Positions 34,697 to 41,704 of a stretch of DNA of 64,000 nt are shown here, in pieces; the first letter of the stretch is position 1; each line of letters opens with the position of its first letter. Under the pieces are notes generated by a model that did not search any database, had not been told where the DNA came from, and saw nothing but the letters and a program-made list of their open reading frames with translations. The stretch spans positions 1 through 64,000 of the forward strand of contig JBBIJF010000012.1 of NCBI GenBank assembly GCA_037446115.1, read 5' to 3'. The translations under genes and the position numbers were made by a program. The stretch is from JANWXD01 sp037446115 (GTDB lineage Bacteria > Acidobacteriota > Terriglobia > Bryobacterales > Bryobacteraceae).

Positions 34697-35457
34697 CAGC
34701 GGGGGCAGTAATAGGTCCCGCGCTGGGCGACGATGATGCGCCGCACGGGAGCGCCGCAAGCCACGCAGGGCTCGCCGGCGCGCCCGTAGACCCGGTGATC
34801 GAACTGGAACAAGCCCCTGGCGCCTTCCGGCGTGACGTAATCCGAGATGGAGGAACCGCCGGCGTTGATGGCCTCCGACAGCACGGCGCGGATCGCGCGG
34901 TAGAGGGCGCGGCGGCGGGTCTCGGCCAGGCGGGGGATTTGCGCGCGCGGGTGGATGCCGGCGCGGAAGAGGCTCTCGTCCGTGTAAATGTTGCCCAGAC
35001 CGCGCAGGAAGCGCTGGTTGAGGAGCAGGGGCTTGATGCGGCCTTTGCGGCGGCGCAGGCGCGCGACAAATTCGTCCTCGGAAATCTCGAGCGGGTCGGG
35101 GCCGAGTCCGGGCGGCGGGCCGGAGCCATAGCGGATGCCGCCGAACTGGCGCGGATCGTCGAACAGGATCTCCTCTCCCCGCACGAGTCGCAAAACGGCC
35201 CGGGTGTAGGGGCCGGGTCGGGCGTCTCGCAGCAGGCGGCCGGTCATGCCCAGGTGGATGGCGAGCACCCCGCGATCGAGTTCGAGCAGGATGTACTTTC
35301 CGTAGCGGCGGACGGCGCAAATTTGTCGTGCGCGGAGGTCGGGGATGCGGCTGCGCCTGGTGCGCCGGGCAAGGAACCGGAGCCGGGCGATGCGGCGCCC
35401 GACGAGGTGCGGGGCAAGAGCGCGTACGATGGTTTCGACTTCGGGAAGCTCGGGCAA
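34684..35457 (-). CDS. mutM: Formamidopyrimidine-DNA glycosylase
   Basis: 257 residues, beginning MPELPEVETIVRALAPHL. The reaction needs the amine of Pro2 as nucleophile after removal of the initiator, so the TTG at 35457, which directly precedes that Pro, must be the start rather than an in-frame ATG seven codons upstream. Other landmarks: Glu3, the lysine in RRYGKYILLEL, and a C-terminal zinc finger (CVAC ... CPRC). The enzyme removes 8-oxoguanine and related lesions. The stop overlaps the convergent folP gene. Confidence 0.95.
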   Translation of the reverse strand: MPELPEVETIVRALAPHLVGRRIARLRFLARRTRRSRIPDLRARQICAVRRYGKYILLELDRGVLAIHLGMTGRLLRDARPGPYTRAVLRLVRGEEILFDDPRQFGGIRYGSGPPPGLGPDPLEISEDEFVARLRRRKGRIKPLLLNQRFLRGLGNIYTDESLFRAGIHPRAQIPRLAETRRRALYRAIRAVLSEAINAGGSSISDYVTPEGARGLFQFDHRVYGRAGEPCVACGAPVRRIIVAQRGTYYCPRCQPL

Positions 35458-35462
35458 ACTAC

Positions 35463-35469
35463 TACAATA
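35463..35469. promoter_or_regulatory. Shared -10 block of mutM (-) and the DUF4091 gene (+)
   Basis: Plus strand TACAAT (35463-35468), 8 bases before ATG 35477; minus strand TATTGT (35469-35464), 6 bases before TTG 35457. The two hexamers occupy the same seven bases. Neither start has a Shine-Dalgarno sequence, and only 19 bases separate the two start codons. Confidence 0.5.
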
Positions 35470-35476
35470 AACTGCC

Positions 35477-37222
35477 ATGCGCCGCGCGATCCTCTATGCG
35501 ACCTTGCTGCCAGCAGGGCTCAGTGGCCACGCCGCTGCCGCGGAAGTGTGGGCTGCCCCCGCAGTCTTCAAAGTGCGGCCGGAAGCGCGCGTTCAGGAGT
35601 CCAGCCTCGTCTGGGATGGCCGCAGCAGGACGGTCCGGCTCGCTGGGGCCAAGAACGAGCACGTGCCGTTCCAGATCATCATCTCCGTCCCTCCGCCGCC
35701 GAGCCGGCAGGAGCCGCCCGCGGGAGGTTTTTTCGTGGAGGCGAGCGCGCTGGAGTCGGCCGCCGGCCGGATTCCGAGCGAGCGAATCCGGCTGTATCTG
35801 GAGCACGTGGTGCTGTGCTACGCCAAGTCCGGTCCGGCGGGAGACACGGGCTTCTGGCCGGATGCGCTGGCACCGCTGGCGGAGCCCTTCTCGATGGCCG
35901 CTGCGTTCCGCCAGGCGGTGCGCCACCGCGGGGTGTGGGTGGACATCGTCACGCCGGCGGATATCCCGGCGGGCGAGTACACGGGCAAGATCCGCGTCAC
36001 GCAGCACGGGAACCCGATTGCTGAGCTGCAGGTCCGGCTGCGAGTGTACGACTTTGCGCTGCCGCAGGAGACCCATCTGGTCACGTACATGGGCCTGTCG
36101 GGCCGCCGGATCGCGTTGCAACATGAGGTGCCGGTGGGATCTGCCCGAGCCGGCGAGCTGCTCAAGAAATATCACGGCTTTCTTTACGAAAACCGTATGG
36201 AGCCGTGGTTCAACGAGATGTTGCAGCCGCGGCTGGAGATCACCGGGGACGGCGTAGCGGTCCACTTCGACGAAGGCGCCTACGATCTGTACCTCCGGCA
36301 GTGGAAGACCAAGCGGGTGGTGCTCGAAGCGGGCCCGTCCGAATTGCGGCGCGCTTCCGGCGCCGAGCCCTTCTCGGAGACCTTCAACCGGCGGGTGAAA
36401 TCGTATCTCGGCCAGGTGGCCGAGTACTTCCGGCGCAACGGGTGGCTCGAACGGCTGGTGTTCAACAGCCCGATTGATGAGCCGAACAGCGCCGAGCAAT
36501 ACGAGGAGACGCGGCGATGGGCGCGGCTGGTGCACGAGGCCGCTCCGGGAGTTCCGTTTCTGGCGACCGAGGCTCCGGTCCCCGACAACCCGGACTGGGG
36601 ACCGCTCACCGGATTCGTCAATCACTTTTCGGTGCACGGCAACGCCCTGAACCGCCTCGAGGTCCGCGAGGCGATCCGGAGGGAACAGGAGCGAGGCGGC
36701 GAGATCACCTGGTACATCTCCTGTGACCAGATCTACCCGCAGCCGAACTATTTCATTGACGCGCCCGCCATGGACCCGGTGATGGTTCCCTGGATCACCT
36801 GGAAGTACAAAATGAACGGCATCCTATACTGGGCACTGGACTACTGGACGCAGACGGCGGATCCTTGGCTGGACCCGGTGACGTACCTGAGCGGCTTTTT
36901 CTGCAGCCGCGGCGGTGTGCTCAACGGCGAGGGCTCGCTTTTGTATCCCGGCAGCCGCGTGCGGCGACACACGGGCCAGCCGGACGTGGACGGCCCGGTC
37001 TCTTCGATTCGTTTCGAACTGCTGCGGGAGGGGATTGAAGATTACGAGTATCTGTGGCTGTTGCGATCGCTGGGTGACGGCGCACAGGCCGACCAGATTG
37101 TGCAGGAGCTGGTCGTGGACGTCAGTGCGTTCTCGCGCAATCCGGCGGCGCTGTTTGCGGCGCGGGAGAAGCTGGCCCGGCGCATCGAGGAGCTTGTAAC
37201 CAAGAGGGAAGGGAGGCGGTGA
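35477..37222 (+). CDS. Exported DUF4091 glycoside-hydrolase-like protein
   Basis: 581 residues with a signal peptide (ILYATLLPAGLSGHAAAAE). An N-terminal beta domain (WAAPAVFKVRPEARVQ, KNEHVPFQIIISVP) precedes a barrel-like region with the acidic segment NSPIDEPNSAEQYEETRRW and the C-terminal DUF4091 block ILYWALDYWTQ to SIRFELLREGIEDYEYLWLL, which is diagnostic. DUF4091 proteins are presumed polysaccharide hydrolases. The stop overlaps the next start (TGATG), coupling it to a sugar-binding lipoprotein. Confidence 0.85.
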   Translation: MRRAILYATLLPAGLSGHAAAAEVWAAPAVFKVRPEARVQESSLVWDGRSRTVRLAGAKNEHVPFQIIISVPPPPSRQEPPAGGFFVEASALESAAGRIPSERIRLYLEHVVLCYAKSGPAGDTGFWPDALAPLAEPFSMAAAFRQAVRHRGVWVDIVTPADIPAGEYTGKIRVTQHGNPIAELQVRLRVYDFALPQETHLVTYMGLSGRRIALQHEVPVGSARAGELLKKYHGFLYENRMEPWFNEMLQPRLEITGDGVAVHFDEGAYDLYLRQWKTKRVVLEAGPSELRRASGAEPFSETFNRRVKSYLGQVAEYFRRNGWLERLVFNSPIDEPNSAEQYEETRRWARLVHEAAPGVPFLATEAPVPDNPDWGPLTGFVNHFSVHGNALNRLEVREAIRREQERGGEITWYISCDQIYPQPNYFIDAPAMDPVMVPWITWKYKMNGILYWALDYWTQTADPWLDPVTYLSGFFCSRGGVLNGEGSLLYPGSRVRRHTGQPDVDGPVSSIRFELLREGIEDYEYLWLLRSLGDGAQADQIVQELVVDVSAFSRNPAALFAAREKLARRIEELVTKREGRR

Positions 37223-38190
37223 TGCGACGTCGCGCCGTGGTCGTCTGGCTGCTGGCCGCCGTGGCGGCAGGAAGCTGCCGCCGGCAGAGCCGCCCGGTGG
37301 TGGGAGTTGTACCCAAGGGCGCCAATCACATCTTCTGGCAGACGGTGCATGCGGGAGCGGTCAAGGCGGCCCGCGAATATGGTCTGGACATTGAATGGAA
37401 CGCGCCGACGCTCGAGATTGACTCCGGACGCCAGATCGCCATCGTCGAGTCCATGATTAACCGGAGGCTGGCCGGCATTGTGCTCGCGCCGGTGGACCGC
37501 AAGGCGCTGGTGGGCGTGGTGGAGCGGGCGGCCCGGGAGGGGATCCCGGTGGCGATTTTCGACTCCGGCATTGATACGCCGAAACGGATCACGTATGTCG
37601 CCACGGACAATGTGGAAGGCGGCCGGATGGCGGCGCGCCGGCTGGGGGCGATTCTGAACGGCCGGGGAAAGGTGGGCATTATCGGGTTCATGCCGGGGAG
37701 CGCTTCGACGATGGAGCGGGAGCAGGGATTTCAGGAGGAGATGGCGCGATCTTTTCCGGGCGTTCGCATCGTGGGGCTACAGTTTGGCATGGCCGACCGC
37801 GCCAAGGCCATGGCGGCGACGGAGAACCTGCTCACGGCGCATCCGGATCTTGCCGGACTGTTTGCGGATAACGAATCGAGCTCGGTGGGTGCCGTGCAGG
37901 CGTTGAAATCGCGGGGAGCGCGTCAGGTAAAGCTGGTGGCGTTCGATGCCTCCGAGCAACTGGTGGCGGATCTGGAGGCGGGCTGGATTGATTCGCTGGT
38001 GGTGCAAAATCCGTTCAAGATGGGCTATGAATCCACGCGTGCGGTGGCGTTGTATCTGTTGGGGAAGACGCCTCCGGCGCATGTAGACTCCGGGGTACGG
38101 CTGGTGAGGCGGGAGGACCTGGGCAAGGCGGAGGTGCGGGGGCTGCTGTTTCCGGATCTGGCGAGGTATCTGGGCGCTGGAGTAAAATAG
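37222..38190 (+). CDS. RbsB-type sugar-binding periplasmic protein, probable lipoprotein
   Basis: 322 residues in the type I periplasmic-binding fold (Peripla_BP_4): VGVVPKGANHIFWQTVHAGAV, LAGIVLAPVDRKALV, VAIFDSGIDTPKRITYVATD and LAGLFADNESSSVGAVQALK. The N-terminus MRRRAVVVWLLAAVAAGSC fits a lipobox with Cys about residue 19, so it should be membrane-anchored. GGGAGG precedes the ATG at 37222, which overlaps the previous stop. No ABC permease or ATPase gene follows, so it is an orphan binding protein, perhaps a sensor partner or served by a remote transporter. Confidence 0.85.
   Translation: MRRRAVVVWLLAAVAAGSCRRQSRPVVGVVPKGANHIFWQTVHAGAVKAAREYGLDIEWNAPTLEIDSGRQIAIVESMINRRLAGIVLAPVDRKALVGVVERAAREGIPVAIFDSGIDTPKRITYVATDNVEGGRMAARRLGAILNGRGKVGIIGFMPGSASTMEREQGFQEEMARSFPGVRIVGLQFGMADRAKAMAATENLLTAHPDLAGLFADNESSSVGAVQALKSRGARQVKLVAFDASEQLVADLEAGWIDSLVVQNPFKMGYESTRAVALYLLGKTPPAHVDSGVRLVRREDLGKAEVRGLLFPDLARYLGAGVK
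38183..38188 (+). promoter_or_regulatory. -10-like TAAAAT before tRNA-Thr
   Basis: TAAAAT ends 16 bases before the mature tRNA 5' end, overlapping the end of the binding-protein gene. A -35 is not obvious, so the tRNA may also be processed from read-through transcript. Confidence 0.3.
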
Positions 38191-38204
38191 GGAGTGCTTG
38201 GCGG

Positions 38205-38280
38205 GCCACCCTAGCTCAGCTGGCAGAGCGGCTGATTCGTAATCAGCAGGTCGCCGGTTCGATCCCGGCGGGTGGCTCCA
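38205..38280 (+). tRNA. tRNA-Thr (anticodon CGT)
   Basis: The 76 bases fold as a full cloverleaf: acceptor GCCACCC pairs with GGGTGGC, D-arm GCTCAGCTGGCAGAGC, anticodon stem GCTGA/TCAGC around loop TTCGTAA (anticodon CGT at 38238-38240), T-arm GCCGGTTCGATCCCGGC. Discriminator T and the 3' CCA are encoded. Reads ACG. Confidence 0.97.
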
Positions 38281-38650
38281 CTTCAGAATCCATTAATGAC
38301 CATGCCGGCGGAGGCTTGTGTCTCCCCGACGATTTCATTCCCGGAGCGGGGCAAGGGCAGTGGGGCGTCTGTCACAGGCCGAATGTGTCGCGTTACGCTG
38401 GGTGTTTTTCCCGCCGGCTGTGAGATTTGCCCCACTCGGTTAGGGATCTGACAGGCGGTGGGCGCACTAAAGCGCGTGGAGCCGGTGGAATTAACCGGGC
38501 GCCAGAGCAGGCCGGTTTGGCACGCCGCGTGCAGGGATGTTTGGCAAATAAGTCGTCATTGACTTATGCATCCCCAGCGACGAGGCCCAGCTCGTCGCTA
38601 AGCCCCTCTGAGTGGAGACCCCGGGCCCCCCACCCGGGGCTCCATTTTTC
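38281..38650 (+). ncRNA. Structured gene-free stretch ending in a terminator; candidate non-coding RNA
   Basis: No credible gene lies between the tRNA and 38756. The plus strand shows an ordered set of hairpins: AGTGGGGC (38359-38366) pairs with GCCCCACT (38429-38436) enclosing TCACAG (38372-38377) with CTGTGA (38418-38423); GGGATG (38534-38539) with CATCCC (38569-38574) enclosing ATAAGTC/GACTTAT (38548-38567); AGCGACGAG (38576-38584) with CTCGTCGCT (38591-38599); then an intrinsic terminator. I do not recognise tmRNA, RNase P, SRP or 6S landmarks. The 5' end is unknown; it may be processed from the tRNA transcript. Confidence 0.45.
38613..38650 (+). terminator. Intrinsic terminator after the structured stretch
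   Basis: TGGAG-A-CCCCGGG (38613-38625) pairs with CCCGGGG-CTCCA (38633-38644) with a single bulged A, a 7-base loop, followed by TTTTTC. Strong GC stem and T-run. Confidence 0.75.
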
Positions 38651-38675
38651 GTTAACGCCCCATCGCCCCAAAACA

Positions 38676-38707
38676 AAAACCGGCCCCGGCAAGCCGGGGC
38701 CGGTTTT
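38676..38707. terminator. Perfect 15-bp hairpin, bidirectional terminator
   Basis: AAAACCGGCCCCGGC pairs with GCCGGGGCCGGTTTT around a two-base AA centre (inner pairs probably open). An A-run on the left and a T-run on the right let it work in both directions. It lies 48 bases after the stop of the minus-strand Spy-like gene, whose transcript it probably ends. Confidence 0.75.
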
Positions 38708-38755
38708 CTTGGACAGCGACCCGTAAGGGTCGTCGGGGGTGAGAACTGCCGCTAC

Positions 38756-39292
38756 TCAGCGCCCGCGGCGCATCCGCATCGCCGGACCCATGCCCACGCC
38801 TGCGCCCGGGCCGGGGCCAACACCGAGACCGAACCTTCCCAGCCCAAGGCCGAGGCCCGGACCTGCCGGAGGCGCCAACAGGTTGAGCGCCGTCGCCTGA
38901 CGGATCGCAGGCGCCAGCTTGGCTGCTGCCTCCAGTTGCGCCAGCTTGGCCTTTTGATCGGCCGTCAACAGTGCCAGCGCCTGGCTACGGAAATTCTCGT
39001 TCGTGGTCTGGATCTGCTTGCGGAGGTTCTGGATATCCACAAGCAGCTGGCCCAGGGCGGTTGCATCGGTACTGCCGGCCTGTAATGCCTCTCCAAGCGC
39101 CCGGCGCTTTTCGGCAATCTGCTGAGCTACCGAGCGCAGAGCCTCCCGCTCCTGCTGCCTCAGGTCCCTGAGCTGGGTGACCTGGGCGTCCGTAAGTCCT
39201 AGAAACGTCTTCAGATCAGTTACATTGGGCGCCGGAGCCTGAGCCATCAAAATCGTCGGCGCGGCCAAGATCAACAGCCTTTGAATCCGCAT
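38756..39292 (-). CDS. Periplasmic Spy/CpxP-like helical protein with Gly-rich tail
   Basis: 178 residues with a signal peptide (MRIQRLLILAAPTILMAQA). The mature part is an all-helical domain with LGLTDAQVTQLRDLRQQ and the LTADQKAKLAQLE block, resembling the LTxxQ repeats of Spy/CpxP chaperones and metal-stress proteins. The last 35 residues are a low-complexity tail of Gly, Pro, Met and Arg (AGVGMGPAMRMRRGR). ATG 39292 follows AAAGGAGACAAGG. Probably envelope stress or metal-related; the tail is unusual for Spy. Confidence 0.7.
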   Translation of the reverse strand: MRIQRLLILAAPTILMAQAPAPNVTDLKTFLGLTDAQVTQLRDLRQQEREALRSVAQQIAEKRRALGEALQAGSTDATALGQLLVDIQNLRKQIQTTNENFRSQALALLTADQKAKLAQLEAAAKLAPAIRQATALNLLAPPAGPGLGLGLGRFGLGVGPGPGAGVGMGPAMRMRRGR

Positions 39293-39485
39293 CCTTGTCT
39301 CCTTTCACCCATGGATGACGGCGGAGATGCCGAACGGATTACGGCGGTCCCGGAGGCTTTCAGGGTTTTAGTACTCCCTGGCTTCAGAATGAACCGTTCA
39401 GGCTATTGGCGGTGAGAGCGGCCGGCCTCACTATACATAGAAGGGACTAGATCACGGGCCGACGCCCGCTCGAAGGAGGTAACCG

Positions 39486-39737
39486 ATGTCGCCGGCACAC
39501 GAAGAGGCGGCGGGGAACCGCAAGGGGAGTTCCCTCGATCTCCGCAATCGGCTGGAAACGGGGTTTCGCATCCTCGAGGTGATCCGCAGGCGGCGAATTC
39601 AGACCAACTCGCCGGGCCTCGGCTGGGCCATCGAGCAGTCCATCATCGGGCGCGAACTGGAGGAGCTGGAGCGCGAGTGGAAAGCGAACCCGGCCCCGGC
39701 TGTTCGCATGCCGGTCCGCCGGAACCCCCGCGTCTGA
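39486..39737 (+). CDS. Small hypothetical protein with a strong ribosome binding site
   Basis: 83 residues, charged, no signal peptide or membrane segment; central helical part LRNRLETGFRILEVIRRRRI and IGRELEELEREW. GAAGGAGGTAACCG directly precedes the ATG, close to the ideal anti-16S match, which supports translation. Divergent from the Spy-like gene with a 193-bp gap. No family recognised. Confidence 0.6.
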   Translation: MSPAHEEAAGNRKGSSLDLRNRLETGFRILEVIRRRRIQTNSPGLGWAIEQSIIGRELEELEREWKANPAPAVRMPVRRNPRV

Positions 39738-39747
39738 AGAAGGAACC

Positions 39748-40305
39748 CTACTGGATTCCGCTTTTTTTGAGCTTTTCTGTGATCGTCCAGAGATAGACGC
39801 GCCGGCCGTTGACTTCGATCTCCTTGTCCGGCTTCCAGTCGCCCATATCGAAGGTGTTGGACACGACGCGCGCTCCCGGCCGGAGTTCCCTGATCAGCTT
39901 CGGCCGGAGCTTGAGGTTTACGCTCGAAAGCAGGTAGAGCGTGACGACGGTGGCCTCGTGAATGTCGGCGTCAAACAGGTTGCCCTGAAGAAAGCGAACC
40001 TTGCCGGTGACGCCCGCCTTCTTTGCGTTCTCTTCGGCCTCGCGGATCCGCTCCGGATTGATGTCGATGCCGACGCCGCGGGCACCGAATTTCTCGGCGG
40101 CCATCACCACGATGCGGCCGTCGCCGCAGCCCAGGTCGTAGACGACGTCGGTGTTTTTGACACCGGCGAGCTTGAGCATTCCTTCGACGACTTCCGGAGG
40201 CGTGGGCACATAAGGGACGTCGCCGGACTCCTCATACTGAGCCGCCGCCGGGATGGCCAGCGCGGCCGCAAACAGCAATACTACCCAACGTCTGTCAAAT
40301 GACAT
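39748..40305 (-). CDS. Exported class I SAM-dependent methyltransferase-like protein
   Basis: 185 residues. A clear signal peptide (WVVLLFAAALAIPAAAQYE) is followed by a methyltransferase core: motif I VVYDLGCGDGRIVVMAAEKFG, the acidic end of strand 2 in GVGIDINPERI, motif II-like VRFLQGNLFDADI and LRPGARVVSNTF. Export is surprising because SAM is cytoplasmic; the protein may be retained as a signal-anchor, or have lost methyltransferase activity. An mRNA hairpin (40331-40358) precedes the gene. Confidence 0.8.
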   Translation of the reverse strand: MSFDRRWVVLLFAAALAIPAAAQYEESGDVPYVPTPPEVVEGMLKLAGVKNTDVVYDLGCGDGRIVVMAAEKFGARGVGIDINPERIREAEENAKKAGVTGKVRFLQGNLFDADIHEATVVTLYLLSSVNLKLRPKLIRELRPGARVVSNTFDMGDWKPDKEIEVNGRRVYLWTITEKLKKSGIQ

Positions 40306-40330
40306 TTGCTGAAACTCCCAAACCTGAATC

Positions 40331-40358
40331 GGCTCCGCAACGCGAACGTCACGGAGCC
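40331..40358 (-). repeat. Inverted repeat GGCTCCG/CGGAGCC upstream of the exported methyltransferase
   Basis: Perfect 7-bp arms at 40331-40337 and 40352-40358 around a 14-base loop, 25 bases before the ATG at 40305 (minus strand). It may be an mRNA leader hairpin or an operator; no T-run follows. Confidence 0.35.
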
Positions 40359-40417
40359 CACAACTCGCCTAGCATACTACAACGCGCAACCGTGCAGGCG
40401 GCCGGGCGGCGCAAAAG

Positions 40418-41704
40418 CTAGGAATCCAACGGCAGGCCTGAGCGGCGCGGGTCGAACGGCAAGGCGGAACGCGCTTCGATTTCGAGCAGCCGGTTGTACT
40501 TGGCCAGACGCTCCGAGCCGGCCAAGGATCCGATTTTGATCTGCCCGGCGCCGGAGGCGACGGCCAGTTCCGCAAGAAAATCGTCCTCGGTCTCCCCGGA
40601 GCGCGCCGAGACCACCGTGCGCCAGCCTGCCTGCCGCGCACGGTCCACGACCGCAAACGTCTCGGTGAGCGTTCCGATCTGGTTCATCTTGACAAGCACG
40701 GCATTGGCGAGCCCGTCGCGAATGCCGCGCTCCAGCCGCTCGAGATTTGTCGCAAAAAGATCGTCTCCGAGAATTTGGGTCGTTGCGCCCAGCCGCGCGG
40801 TCAGCCGGCGCCAGTCCTCCCATTCGTCTTCCGCCAGAGCGTCTTCGAGAGAGACGATGGGATAGCGCCGCCGCCAGTCCTCGACCAGGGCGATCATTTC
40901 GTGCCCGCTGAGGCGGCGGCCCTCCGAGACGAAGTGATAGAAGCGGTCTTGGAAAAAGTGGCTCGCGGCCACATCAAGGGCAAGGGAGATCTCGGCTCCG
41001 GGGCGAAATCCTGCCCGGGCGATGGCATCCACGAGGATTTCCACGGCGGCCTCGTTACGCCCGAGCCGTGGTCCCCAGCCGCCCTCGTCCGCGATGCCTG
41101 TCAGACGGTAGCCGAGCGCCTCCAGGCGCTGCCGCACGATCCGTCGCACCCGGGCGGCCGCCTCGAGCGCTGCGGCGAGCGACCCGAATCCGTGGGGAAT
41201 GATCAGGAAGTCCTGAAACTCGATGGCGCGGCCGGCGTGCAAGCCCCCGGAGATGATGTTGATCATCGGCAGGGGGAGCACCGCGGGCCGGTCACCCGCA
41301 AGATACCGCCACAGTTCCCTGCCCCGGGCGCGCGCTGCGGCGCGGGCCACGGCGCAGGAGACACCGAGGATGGCGTTCGCACCAAGGTGTGACTTGTCCG
41401 CCGTGCCGTCCAGTTCGATGAGGCGGGCGTCCACTGCCGCCTGGTCCTCGGCGTCCAGTCCGCAGAGCGCGGGGCTGAGAATCTCTTCCACGTGAGAAAC
41501 CGCGCGGCGAACTCCGCAGCCCTCGTGCCAGGCCGGGTCGCCGTCGCGCAACTCGACAGCTTCGTGCCGGCCCGTGGAGGCTCCCGAGGGGACTTTCGCC
41601 GCGCCTGCCGTGCCGTCCGAAAGTTCCGCCGTGACGGCCAACGTGGGACGGCCGCGCGAGTCCAGAATCTCGAGCGCGTGAAGCCGCCGGATGGTGAGGC
41701 TCAT
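40418..41704 (-). CDS. Enolase paralogue with altered active-site residues
   Basis: 428 residues, full enolase length and order: EILDSRGRPTLAV, VPSGASTGRHEAVELRD, SHLGANAILGVSCAVARAAA, GLHAGRAIEFQDFLI, IADEGGWGPR, SLEDALAEDEW, VKMNQIGTLTE, SARSGETEDDFLAEL, QIKIGSLAGSERLAKYN. Metal ligands (Asp, Glu, Asp) and the lysine base are kept. However, the usual QEF is QDF (Glu to Asp) and the usual SHRSGE is SARSGE (His to Ala); both positions take part in catalysis or phosphate binding in yeast enolase (E168, H373). It overlaps the upstream kinase-like gene by 4 bp. It may be an enolase with a different substrate rather than the glycolytic enzyme. Confidence 0.85.
   Translation of the reverse strand: MSLTIRRLHALEILDSRGRPTLAVTAELSDGTAGAAKVPSGASTGRHEAVELRDGDPAWHEGCGVRRAVSHVEEILSPALCGLDAEDQAAVDARLIELDGTADKSHLGANAILGVSCAVARAAARARGRELWRYLAGDRPAVLPLPMINIISGGLHAGRAIEFQDFLIIPHGFGSLAAALEAAARVRRIVRQRLEALGYRLTGIADEGGWGPRLGRNEAAVEILVDAIARAGFRPGAEISLALDVAASHFFQDRFYHFVSEGRRLSGHEMIALVEDWRRRYPIVSLEDALAEDEWEDWRRLTARLGATTQILGDDLFATNLERLERGIRDGLANAVLVKMNQIGTLTETFAVVDRARQAGWRTVVSARSGETEDDFLAELAVASGAGQIKIGSLAGSERLAKYNRLLEIEARSALPFDPRRSGLPLDS

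Noticed and set aside
38281..38650. tmRNA, RNase P RNA, SRP RNA or 6S RNA in the gene-free stretch
   Set aside because: No tRNA-like ends with a TTCGA-type T-loop, no P4 or GAAA landmarks of RNase P, and no SRP Alu or S-domain words were found. Kept as an unassigned candidate instead.
39390..39400. TGAACCGTTCA inverted repeat upstream of the Spy-like gene
   Set aside because: 5+1+5 bases, not positioned against a clear promoter, and no second copy was noticed; could be chance.
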